DNA from: Sympetrum striolatum
Taxonomy: Eukaryota > Arthropoda > Insecta > Odonata > Libellulidae
Direction: 5' to 3'
DNA length: 64,000 bases
Assembly: GCA_947579665.1 (NCBI GenBank)
Contig: OX388350.1
Location: forward strand, 28,615,393 to 28,679,392
Position numbers and translations under genes: made by a program. Under the pieces are notes generated by a model that was not told the origin of the DNA, ran no database searches, and was given only the letters and a program-made list of their open reading frames with translations. Positions 25,611-36,609 of the stretch are shown here, piece after piece (position 1 is the first letter of the stretch; each line of letters starts with the position of its first letter).

Positions 25611-25627
25611 GCAGGTATAATAATAAA

Positions 25628-26324
25628 GGTTAATGGTAGATATCTGGGGGTTTCATCATTACTTTTTTTCAGGTAGAAATTTGGAGGGTCTCCTTCCTAA
25701 TCCGGACCCTTAGCTCGCCTTCGCAGGTACTGAGAGCCCGACCTTCCCATCAGAAGGGACCATAAGAAAACTGACCGCGTGGAATACAATTTAACAAATT
25801 ATAAACAATTCAAATGAGCAACAATTTACTATCTTCGTCGTCTCACTCGACAAAGAGATATACAAGCGTCTTTTGATCGACGTCTACGATGAAAATTAAG
25901 ATTTTTCTAGAAATGACTCATTGACACACGGCAACGTAGCTCAGTCAGATAGGCGGGTGTTTTATATATCTCAACGGGGGTTGGATTGGGTTGGGGGGAA
26001 GGATTTCTAGATTTCTAGATGCTTGCTAGAAATCCCTCCCCCCAACCCAACCCAACCCATCCCCGGGGCAGGGTTGCCTTGTGTAAACGGGTCATTTCTA
26101 GCAAAAGTAAGGCGACGAAGATAATAAATTGTTGCTCATTTGAATTGTTTATAACTTTTTAAATCGTGTTCCACGCGGTCAGTTTTTTTATGGTCCCCCC
26201 TAATGGGAGGGTCGGGCGCTCAGTACCTGCGAAGGCGAGCTAAGGGTCCGGATTAGGACGGAGACCCTCCAAATTTCTACCTGAAAAAAGTAACGGTGAA
26301 ACCCCCGGATATCTACCATTAACC
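25628..26324. mobile_element. 697-bp foldback-type DNA element, copy 1
   Basis: The ends are inverted: 'ggttaatggtagatatc' at 25628, and its reverse complement ending at 26324. The inverted arms run for more than 200 bp. 'ataataaa' is duplicated on both sides (25620-25627 and 26325-26332). The centre holds a second, smaller inverted block ('ttggggggaagg' against 'ccctccccccaa'). There is no coding capacity. A second copy lies at 53342-53988. Confidence 0.8.
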
Positions 26325-26332
26325 ATAATAAA

Positions 26333-29300
26333 TACCACTTAACGGGAGATTAATAAATCTGTCTTCAATTCGATTGAGAATATATTTACTGACACGAGCC
26401 CAACTACCTGGAATGAACTGATTTCCAGATAAAATCTATAACCAACCTCTCACTCATTGTAAAGTTTAACAGTAACGATTCGATTGCTTAAGTTACGCTA
26501 TTTCATGAAATAATTTCTTCCTTAAATCTACTTGGTTATAAATAATTATTCATCACCATAAATTACCTCGATTCTTCCGATTCATTACAAGCTAGCTTGA
26601 GAAAGATGCTAAGTGGTTTCAAATAAGGGGCACATCTATAAATACACTCCTTTATTCTGAAGTAAATGCTTGTTTCTATCGGGTCGGGTTCGTCGACCAA
26701 AAAAGACGGAGTTTGCAATCGCGAATACTTATCTGCTTGCTTTCTTTTGCAAATACATCCTCATTCGCCAGAAGGATCATATTATGCAAAATCTTACCCG
26801 ACCTGTTCCCCTTTTTCGTAAATGCTCTTCAGATTTTCAATTGTAACCTGGATCCGATCGAGAGGACTGTTGTTTATTTTCGAAGCAAACAAACAAAGCA
26901 AAGGCGGGAAATTTAAATATCTTGACTGAACTTTACGACCAGGTTTGTTACGCTCGATAGCCTCCTTGGTATTATCAAACAATTCTGTTCGGCGAAGCTA
27001 AAACAGTTTTTCAGAAATGTTTCCTTGATGCGCTATCCACTATTTATACAGGAAAATAGGAACATTATCGTTTCTTGGACCAAAGATGTTTTTATAAATG
27101 ACTTTATTTAGATTTTTTCCTTGATCAAAATAAAAAAATAAATATTTCAATAATGTATTTATCGCATGTAAATTTTAGACTACACACAAATAAATGATAT
27201 AAATATGTATAGGAATAGAAGAAGCTCACGAATAAATCATATAAAAAATTTTATTAGGTTTCATCAATTTAAATGTCAAATAAAATAGGTTTGGATACAG
27301 TGATTTATTAAAACGTGTAGTTATTGTACAATTTTTATGACTGAAAAATTGATGTGTACTGAGAGAAACGAAATGAAAAATAAGAATGGAAATTCTGGTA
27401 TTACAGAAAAAAGATGAAAAATTAACAGATCGATTAACAAATGAAGAAGTTGAAGAGAGAAATGTCTAAGGAAAAAAGAGAAAAATTATTTTGACGAACA
27501 TTCATGCTCGATAATCCTCATTTCACCGCATAAAAAGGAAGGGTTGAGTATAACAATAATAAAGGAACTCTAATTTTATTCATACGAGTGAAATGGCGGT
27601 TAGAAAATGATTATGATTGTATTTATGAGTGGATGGAGCGATTAGATGTGGACAGTATTGCCCAGAGAGCTACAGAATTCTAGGGTGGACAAAACTTGAT
27701 TGATAATTGCTTAAATTCTTTGAGGGTTTTAACTTTAGGCACTTTCTAAAGACATGCCTCATCTCATGCATAAGATTTTCTCATTATGACATCTAGTAAT
27801 GCATGTTATCCCGAACAGTAGATAATGAATGATAACAACCTATTAACTATCGAAATCACGATGCGGAAAAGGTCTGAGGGTTTCTTAGTATTCCGTTGAT
27901 TCCCCTGATCGTCATTGTCATCAGTCACTCTAGCCTAACCCTTTTCGAATCCTGTCTGGCGTCTGGAGACGAAGACAATTGTTAACTATTCCACGATGGT
28001 CCACTTGTGATGTAATTTTCCACTTCGGCTAATGGGTTTGTGCTTAATACGGAGCTTAAACTTCTTTTTAAGAATTACGTAGAATTGCAGTTTAGCGAGG
28101 CAGTAACTCACGTATGGAATTCGAAATACCAGCGTTTTTTCCTACACTTTTTTTCTCTATTAGAGCCTAGAATTAAAATATTATTGAACTTTATGAAAAG
28201 TGTTTATGATGATGCATTACACAAAGAGTATCGTACAATTTATAAACAATATTTCCATGAAAAATTTTTATGCTTCGAAACTCAGTCCATGTAAATAGTA
28301 TTACGAATCTTTCATGTATTATTCAAGGAAATAGTTTGAGAAAATTGATTAATAATTATTAAATTATAATTTACGTAAGTATTCATATTTAATTTTAATT
28401 CTAATTTACGTGCGGTAACTGTTTTTATTAGACCGCTACAAATAGTTATGTTGCCAATTTATTTATAAAAAATGACAAAGAATAATGTTACAATTTGTAG
28501 TAATGAATTCATTTGGTAACCAGATATAGATATGGAAATGTAAGCATTTTTGTATTAATTGTCGAAGCATCATATGCAAGCTCTGTAGCTTACGAAGAGT
28601 TAATCATTTCTTTTGCTCTACTTGCTTTACCTTTGAATTTAACAACTCAAGAAATGGATTTTGTTTGGATTGTTTTCTATTGAGGTAAATACGCACACCT
28701 GTTAGGATCACGTCACCGCGATAAGCAGTAAACAGTCTTGATAAAACATCTTCTTATCAATCCACCAGCTGAGGGATAAGATAAGTAGGTTCGTTGCCTT
28801 AAAATCTCGCTTATTTTCTTATTACTTTTGTTTTTCTTGAAGAATTTTTCTTATCGATTGCGGAATAAATCTTTCTTCGCGTTTTGAAATAACCGTGAGA
28901 TTAGTGATTGCAACGCCACCATGTAGTGGATTGGTGAATTAGAGCATAATAACTTCTGTGCTATTTGTTCCCTTTGAAGTTAGCGAACTTAACCCTTATT
29001 TCCTAATTGTATAAAGCATTAATAGATTCTTTCTACATTCTGCTGAACGCATTTCTTAGATATTTTCTACTATACTACTGTATTCGCAATATAATACAGT
29101 AGGAAAGCACGAGATCCCTTTATTTACTACTATGTCGAGGGATACAATTTAGATTAAAATATATTACTTTCTGAAACTATTTTGCCAGCATTTATCGCGG
29201 TAACAAAGGTTACTCATGGTAATAATATCGTAAAAAATAACGACATGAAATATAAGTACTAGCTGACTGCCACCAAATCTGAACATGTTTCTTCAATATC

Positions 29301-30290
29301 ACCCGTATTAAAATTTCAGGGATATTTTGAAATCAGTTTACCCTGTAGTTACCACACGAATAAAAAGTTTTTTGGTAACTTCATATTAATAAGTTTCGTC
29401 CTAGTTCTGAATTAAAGCAACCGGATCATTTATATTATTGTGTTTTATATTCTTCTCAGAAAAATAGAATTATCTTAAGTTAGCTTCGGTTTTTTGGTCT
29501 TTAAAAGGTTGGCTTTCTGGATAAAATATTAGTTTAATTGATATTATTTAATAATTATGCTGAATTGTATTGTTCATGAATCCCTTCTTAAGCTTTTCAT
29601 TTGCTAAGAGAATTTTTACGAAGAGATGATGTATCAAATGTACAGATATTTTTAAATAAGCATGATTTGATCCCCTAACATCAATGGAATACTTGCAAGA
29701 CGAAATCTTTGTATGTTTATGACGTGTATGTATGACGAAACGATTGTATGTTTTAATACAGTAATATTCTAGCTAAGGAGTAAACTTGCTGAATAATTTT
29801 TCGGCTAACGAAGATCTTGTGCTTAATTTACAATGAACAAAGTGGGTTCCTGAGCGATTAACCATAAGTTAACCGTAGTATCACGGTGTTCTCAATTGAC
29901 AAAGTACCTTGTTGAAAGTGTGCGATCTATACTACTAATGGTATGCCAATCTCCACAACTCGAAGCCTTTCTCTACCCTATTCGACGACCCCATGATACA
30001 TCGCTCATATTTCTACAAGTCAGCGACCTAATATCAAAATCTACGGAACGGGAATCTGGTTGCACTTATAATTGTAAACCGAATATTTTGCCACACAAAT
30101 GGCACGATCACATTTATTTATGCGACTGACGATATTCGTTAATGATTAAGGATACGGTGATTTGACTTTGACGTACATTTTTAATGCCATACCTGGCATC
30201 TTGCGCAGAAGGGTATGTGAAGAAAACATACAATATTGCATTTTTATCCTCCTCAGAACCTTAAATGAGTTCGGATGTGAATAGAAACAA
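26333..30290. other. Intergenic stretch, no supported gene
   Basis: Only short open frames were found (for example 28040-28294, plus strand, 84 codons), with no recognisable domain and no strong splice or start context. Confidence 0.4.
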
Positions 30291-30294
30291 GAAG

Positions 30295-31085
30295 CGTTCA
30301 TTGACATGTGTTTTTTGTATTGATGGTAGTCGGCATCGATACATACATCTTCATTGTTTTTGGCCTTTTAATCTATACTTTTTCTCATTTGCATGTGATA
30401 TGACATGATAATGCATCTTCATGAATGGAATTTGGAAGTCTATCATCCTGTTATTCGTCGAACCTCTCTCATTAGCGCCACCAGCGCTACCTTGGTCAGA
30501 CCCCTTCTGGAATATGCGGCAAGTATATGGGATCCGGCGGATGAAACGTGTACTCGCGAACTCGAGAAAGTGCAGCGTAAAGCGGTTCGTTTTGTTAAGA
30601 AATGCTACGATAAAAAAGCAAGCGTTACAAAAATGCTCTCAGACGTAGGTTGGGAATCCTTGAAAGAAAGGAGATTGGAAGCTAGGCTGCGATTGCTTAA
30701 TAAATTCAGGGAAACTACATTTTCCAAAGATACAATCGGTATCTTGCAACCCCCCTGCTATGTCGGTCGATCCGATAATGACCGTAAGTTAAGAGAAATA
30801 GATGCTGGACGAATCGTTTCAGAGATTCATTCTTTCCGCGAACAATACGTGACAATAATCGAATAAGGAAGTAATTTAGATTCAACTGGTGTTTACACCC
30901 CCTGCCACACGCCGAAAGGCGGCTTGTAGGGTATTAATGTAGATGTAGATGTAGATGTAGACCAGAGGTAATGTGGGTTTGAGATGTGTATTCAAATATT
31001 GAATGCGAAGGATAGCGAGGAGCTGTTTAAAAAGGATGAGTTGCAAGTAAAAAACAATCCTTCAACGCAAAACTTAGGAGCTATG
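30295..31085 (+). repeat. Duplicated block, copy 1 (interrupted by a LINE)
   Basis: 30295-30484 and 30961-31085 together match one continuous block at about 35247-35575, for example 'gaagtctatcatcctgttat' and 'tgtattcaaatattgaatg'. The block is interrupted here by the LINE at 30485-30960. It is of unknown nature and non-coding. Confidence 0.7.
30485..30960 (+). mobile_element. 476-bp 5'-truncated CR1/Jockey-like LINE, precisely bounded
   Basis: It encodes 'LVRPLLEYAASIWDPADE', 'RELEKVQRKAVRFVKKCYDK', 'MLSDVGWESLKERRLEARL' and 'NDRKLREIDA' in one frame, the best preserved copy in the window. It ends with 'gaaaggcggc' and (GATGTA)n. The uninterrupted duplicate at 35.4 kb shows the pre-insertion site, with 'accag' present once there and on both sides here (30480-30484, 30961-30965). 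The long open frame from 30405 is a chance fusion of flanking DNA and LINE, not a gene. Confidence 0.85.
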
Positions 31086-33580
31086 TATATTTTCCCGAAG
31101 CTGGAGCATGATAAATGCCATTATGAATTACATTCAATGTATAGAGCATGAACAACATGATTGAAATAGATGAATGAAATGAGCATTCATTGTCTGGAGT
31201 ATTCCGAGATAGTTATTCCTGTAATTTATAATTCCATCATACCACTTCCTGTTCGTTTCTTTATACCACAACGTAAGAAAGTCACATATTATACGTAAAT
31301 TAATTAACATAATTCATATCCACAAAGAGGAATTTTACGGATTTTTTTAACATATTATGTTCCTACTTTTGAGTAAAGTGTTTTCGTCCTGCTTTCTCTT
31401 AATATTGGTCATTATCCTATTACGTACACAAATTTAATTCGGAAATTTCTGATCCTTAAGATTTATAGCGTACAAAACCGTCTTCTGATACGTAAATGGA
31501 ACAATAACTCAGAAGCTGTCTTAATGGTTAGCAGTCTTTGTTCTGTAATAGCCATAGTTTTTCATGTTAAATAATTTCTATGTTCTATAAAGTTACTCAT
31601 TCCCCACGGAACAGTTGCATCCATACTTTATCACTGATTATCTTGATCAGTAGATGACGCAGACATCGACAGATTTGATTTCAGCCGTTCACTTGAATCG
31701 CACTCTGTAATTGGAAGAATATGGTCACCCTATCCTCACCCTCTGCTCCTCTTCTATCAATTGCCGATTCACTTCTAACCCTCCCACTGCTTCCACCCAT
31801 CATGCTCCTTCTCCTTCCCCTCATTTTTCCTCTTCCTTATCCACTTCTCTTCCTCCTTCCACTTGTTTCCTTTCTTCCTGTGCATTATCCATTCCCATTC
31901 CCTCCCTTTCCAACTCCTTCCTCCCACACCATCTCCCCCTTTGACCTCAGACGACAGTCGTGAGTTCTCCTTGTGCGTCAACAGCTTCCTCTCCATTAGC
32001 CATGAGGTACGTTGAAGAAGACGTGCCGGAATATCAGTATACTCGAGGTCCTCTCCCATCCGCCTTCAGGTGGTAAAACCTATCCATATAGTTATTTATG
32101 GCGTTCGGGCTATTTTGGCTCTACAAACTTGCCCCTGAAGGATTATCAGGTATCAGCATATGCAGGCGCATCACTTTTTGGTAGTATCCCGTTATTTCAA
32201 GGTTACCCAACCCTTCTGGACGGGGTGCACATTAAAAATTTTATCAGCCCCGCTAGTCAGCTGACAACTAAAATCGACCACATCTTTCCCGAATGGGTAA
32301 TCATAGAAGTACTGAAATAATTCTGTCAAGGAAGCTAGCTCATTCGGGCTTCGTTTGCCAAAATGCGATTTCCCAAGTCCTAATACTGCACTTAAACTTT
32401 CGGACTCGTCTTTCGCCTCGATGTTCGCCAAAATTCGAGATTGGCATTCGCATCTTCATCTCCGCAACGCGAATTAACGTTCTCACAATAGCTGAGCGCT
32501 CAGTCACTAAGGGCCGGTTGCACCATTTTTATTTTTTTAATTTTGATTTTTATTTATTTCATTTACCCCACAAACATCCATTTTCTGGACTTTTACAGTG
32601 ATAGGTATTAACAATAACGACCACACAAGACCATTCCCTAACCGGAAAAATCCGATTAGTAATAACGGTCAGAGTCGAGGTGACAGGCAGTTGCACGTTG
32701 CAACACCTATTGTTATGGTGCTTTTTACATGAAATGTATGGGAGATATTGTCTTGAAAATAATAGTGTGTAGTAACATAGAGTAAGGATCCTTACTCTAT
32801 GGTAGTAGTCTTATAAAATGTTTAATGCAAGATATTTGGTATAGCTCAACTATTTTTTGGCAACCAAAAATTAAAGTATATATTACCCCGTTTTATCTGT
32901 GCTTCCAAACTCTAACGACGATTTTGCTGGAAGTATTTTCACATGCTTCGTGATTCTTACATTGCAAAGCAAATGATTCCTATAGCCTAAAACATTGCTA
33001 TCAATTAATCCAGTTTATAAATAATTAGAAGACAGAAGGGGTACCATGATTGAACATGAAAATATTACTCTCTAATCACGCACCGTTGAGAAATTATCTG
33101 TAGACAAAATAAAATAGCGGAATGTAAAGAATAAAACAAAGTTGCACATAAAGGCGGAATTAAATAGATACCTTAAACGGTTCTTTTGTTACAGATTATA
33201 AAACATAGAAAACCTATGTTTCGCAACACCCTCGCAGTGGGGTCCAGCGAATGGTAATCATTGGCATTTTACATGCACTGCGCTGATGTCTACATAGTTC
33301 TGCCTTGACGTCTAAGATGGACCACGTGGATTGCTTAAGAGAAATGTTTGAGATTTTAGCAGATTCCAACGACGAACTTCTAATGATAAAGATAGAAGCT
33401 ATTCCAAATAAGTGTATTGTACGATATCGTCCAGTGCATTACTACAATTAACACGCAGAAGAACCGTGTACAATATCTGAGAAATTCGATTATGTCTGAA
33501 TAGAAACCGGACGCATATTTCCAAATTTTGATTCAGTTGTATCCAAAAGTATGATTTTTGAAAATATTTCGAAACTTCTG
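31085..33580. other. Intergenic stretch with a pyrimidine-rich segment
   Basis: 31730-31950 is strongly CT-rich on the plus strand, which makes long Pro/Ser/Leu-rich frames by composition alone. 32000-32460 is open on both strands (see 32192-32431). Nothing else was recognised. Confidence 0.4.
32192..32431 (-). CDS. Possible coding fragment, unknown
   Basis: The minus strand is open for 79 codons from an ATG, with a balanced, protein-like composition ('GKSHFGKRSPNELASL', 'YDYPFGKDVVDFSCQL') unlike the AT-driven frames around it. It stops with TAA after 'GWVTLK'. The opposite strand is also open over 32012-32320, so the call is weak. It may be a remnant exon or a decayed element. No family was recognised. 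Confidence 0.2.
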   Translation of the reverse strand: MANIEAKDESESLSAVLGLGKSHFGKRSPNELASLTELFQYFYDYPFGKDVVDFSCQLTSGADKIFNVHPVQKGWVTLK

Positions 33581-33586
33581 AAATTG

Positions 33587-34130
33587 TCTCCTTTACCACC
33601 AAAATAATCAGAGAAATGTACGAGAATTTGAAAGTATAAAATCGTTTCTTCAAATAAAATATAAATTCACGATATTTTTATCGATTTTGGAAAAAAATAA
33701 TTTTCAACGACCTCCTTTATCACCGAGAATATAGAACAAAATCTTTTGAAATAATGAAACATCACAGATTAAATTTATATATTACCAAATTTATCCTATT
33801 CTCACGAAATTTGGTTGAAATATGCCCAAAAGAATGATTTTCCAAAATAATTGTGAAACTTGTTTCAAAATATTTCTATCCGACTTCTCTCAGGTTCTTA
33901 TCTGGTTTCTGTTCTGTTTCCGTCAGGTTTCTGTCCAGTTCCTATAAGGTTTCTGTCCGGTTCCTATCCGGATCATCTCCTTTATCATCTAGAATATCAA
34001 ATAAAATCTAATGAAATAATGAGAGTTTACACGTTAAATTTGGTTAGTATCAAGATTTTATCTTATAATCACGAAATTTGGTTCAATTATTCCCAAAAGA
34101 ATATTTTTCGAAACACTTTTAATCCGGATT
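33587..34130. repeat. Degenerate tandem repeats plus a short minisatellite
   Basis: A unit with 'ctcctttatca..gaatat', 'aaataatga' and 'cacgaaatttggtt' occurs at about 33712 and 33977 (about 266 bp apart), with a weaker match at about 33587. Between them, 33893-33972 is a minisatellite of 'ggtttctgtccg' and 'gttcctatccgg' units. Confidence 0.55.
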
Positions 34131-35240
34131 CTATATATTTTTTTAATCCCGACCTTCCCCTATGCTGAAAATTATCTAATCCCTCTTCCGAGGAATTTGT
34201 GCTTAAGAAAAGTTACTGAAACTTTTCAAAACCGTGCGTAAAGCAAGGAATGTATACTTAAACGAATATTTCACATCTTCAAGGTCGTTTTATTTACGGG
34301 TATTATAAAAGAAGAAAATTCTGCGATGGGATGTCTCACTACTTGATGTATTAAATAAAATTCTATTTAAACGATAATTACTCCCAACTCTTCATAGATT
34401 TATATAATGTCGCTTTCTGATTTTTAAATAACTGGAATCTAATCTAACTAATCGCTAAAATATCTTCTAATTTTTTTGCAGATGGAAGTTGAAGAAATTT
34501 CACGGATTTTGTGGAAATTTAATACATAGAATTCCTCAAGAGAAGAAACCAAATCTATGTTAGATTCCACGCTATGTATTCCGCATAATAATACAATTGA
34601 TATGAATACATATCCATGGATATCGAGGAAACATGGAATTCGATTAGAAAATGGAAAAACACAAATTACTCTATGGGAACAATTAAGTCTAACTATAAAT
34701 AATATTGATGTTCGTGGTAAATTTTGGCGGGCTTTAACTCGCTGATCTTTCGTTACGTTTGTTATCGAAGAAGCTGAGTCCTTCTTTCGTATCTTTGTTG
34801 TTTATTTCTCAGCGAGTGGAAACGTTTGCTCTTCTTTGTCCTCCTTTGTCAGTCGGAAAAATTCCTATCCTCTGCATTTTCCATAATTTATATCGTGGCC
34901 TTGCGTCATAGAGAGCACTTATTGGAATTTGCCTCCGTCCGCAGATACTTCGGTACTGATGACACATCTTCTCGTGCAACTTCGTCACCCTCGATAAAAA
35001 AAGATAAAGGCAAAGCAAAACTTAGCGGAAAGTTGTCAACAGCATGCGATGCATGGACTCTCGGTTGAACATACGGCAATATATCTTAAATATTACAATG
35101 CTCAATAGCGAGTAGATTGTTTACTGGTCACATCGACGATCTTCAGGTGTGAGGTTAAACTCCATAAACGCGAGAACACAACAGCTAACACAATGACATC
35201 ACCACCAAGAGAGGTAAACATTTGATCAGTGATTCTAAAT
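34130..35240. other. Intergenic stretch, no supported gene
   Basis: There is a good splice-acceptor-like 'tctaatttttttgcag' ending at 34481, followed by ATG and 14 open codons to a stop. It could be a terminal exon of an unseen gene but is too short to support. Confidence 0.3.
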
Positions 35241-35246
35241 CAATGG

Positions 35247-35575
35247 CGTTCAATAGCATGTGTTTTTTTACTGTTTTCTACGCCGTCGGCATAGATTATA
35301 TCTTCATGTTTTTGGTCTTTCTGTTGTTACTTATTCTAATTTGCATGTGACGTGTCACGATGATGCGTCTTCATAAACAAGATTTGGAAGTCTATCATCC
35401 TGTTATTCGTCGAACCTCTCTAATTATTGGCACCAGAGATAATGCGGGTTTAAGACGTGTATTCAAATATTGAATGTTGAAGATAAATTAGTTAGGAAGC
35501 ATCGCAAGGAACTGTATCGAGAGGATAAGCTGCAAATAAAAAAAGCCTCCAACACTAAACGTAGGAGCTAGGTAT
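35247..35575 (+). repeat. Duplicated block, copy 2 (uninterrupted, empty LINE site)
   Basis: It matches 30295-30484 joined to 30961-31085. The single 'accag' at 35432-35436 is the pre-insertion site of the LINE at 30485-30960. Confidence 0.7.
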
Positions 35576-35586
35576 ATTTTCCAACT

Positions 35587-36608
35587 GAAGAATGATAATA
35601 ATAATAATAAAAGGACTTTATTTAGGGCGATATTGAGACTAAAAAGCCTATTCTTACAACTAATCCTTCGTTATATAAATGTAAAAAAGAGATAGCTTGA
35701 AAAAAGTACAAAGAAGAAATTTACTTTATTGTTTTAAAAAAACTTAATCTAAGCTTAGGAAAAACTTTCTACTGCGAGAAAACACCCTCAGTAAGGGGGG
35801 GGGTGAAAAACCGGCGAAACTTACATATAGAATACTAGATTTAGCGATGAGATCAGATTAAATGAAATTCAAAAGTAAAGAAAACATACAAATAGTATAA
35901 TACAAAAAAGAACAAACAGTTACACATTTACATGTAAGTAGGCACAAATGATGAGTGCCATTATGTATTATATTTATTTATTTATTAAGAAACATCAGCA
36001 TACAGCACGAAGCCAATTACTGCTGATGATTAACAATAATAATAAAGAACAAAATAACAATAAAATCGTGAAATATCAACAAATTAAACATATAATAAAG
36101 TAACAAATGAATATGAGCATACAAAAAAATCTTAGAAAATTGTATTTTTCCACGTCAAACTCGCGGAATCATATTCTGGATAGATTTTGGAGATAAGAAG
36201 AAAGGATCTAAATGAATATTGGAGGAAAGGGAGTTGAAAATTGAAGGAATGCGAAAGAAGAGTGATCGTTTCACTATTGACAGATGAGGAGTAATCAAAG
36301 AGAAGGTATCGGATAGGCGTGTTGTTCTTGAGGGAACTCAGAAAGAGAAAAGGGAGAATGGGGAATGGGGAATCAACTTTGCTATTTATTATATTATATA
36401 AGAAGGAAATGTCGGATAAAGTATGAGAGGCTTTGATTGGGGTGAGATTAAGATGCTTGAGAAGATGATCTTTTGGCATATTTTTATTAGACGTGACTCG
36501 AAAATAGACTATTTTTAGAAAGAAATTCAAGGAATATGAACAAGGGTTGTGAGAACCCAACAGATAACACAATGAAACTACCTCCAAAAGCGGTAAATAT
36601 TTTATCAT
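35587..36608 (-). mobile_element. Antisense LINE: RT C-terminal region plus 3' tail
   Basis: On the minus strand, 36608-36132 is open for 158 codons with 'SDISFLYNIINSKVDSPF', a block typical of the region after the RT domain in Jockey-like LINEs ('xLxFLYKIxNGxIDxP'). Downstream on the same strand, 36.1-35.6 kb carries the tail landmarks shared with 22.9-23.4 kb and ends in (ATT)n at about 35587-35605. An AT-rich segment (about 35962-36125) beginning with a (TTTA)n run may be a further insertion in the tail. Confidence 0.65.
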
Positions 36609-36609
36609 A

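Noticed and set aside
30405..30866. 153-codon gene at 30.4 kb
   Set aside because: The first 27 or so codons are flanking duplicated DNA and the rest is LINE. The empty site at 35.43 kb shows the fusion is accidental.
31711..31963. Pro/Ser-rich plus-strand frames of 77-80 codons
   Set aside because: They come from a CT-rich tract. Two frames are open at once and neither has coding character.
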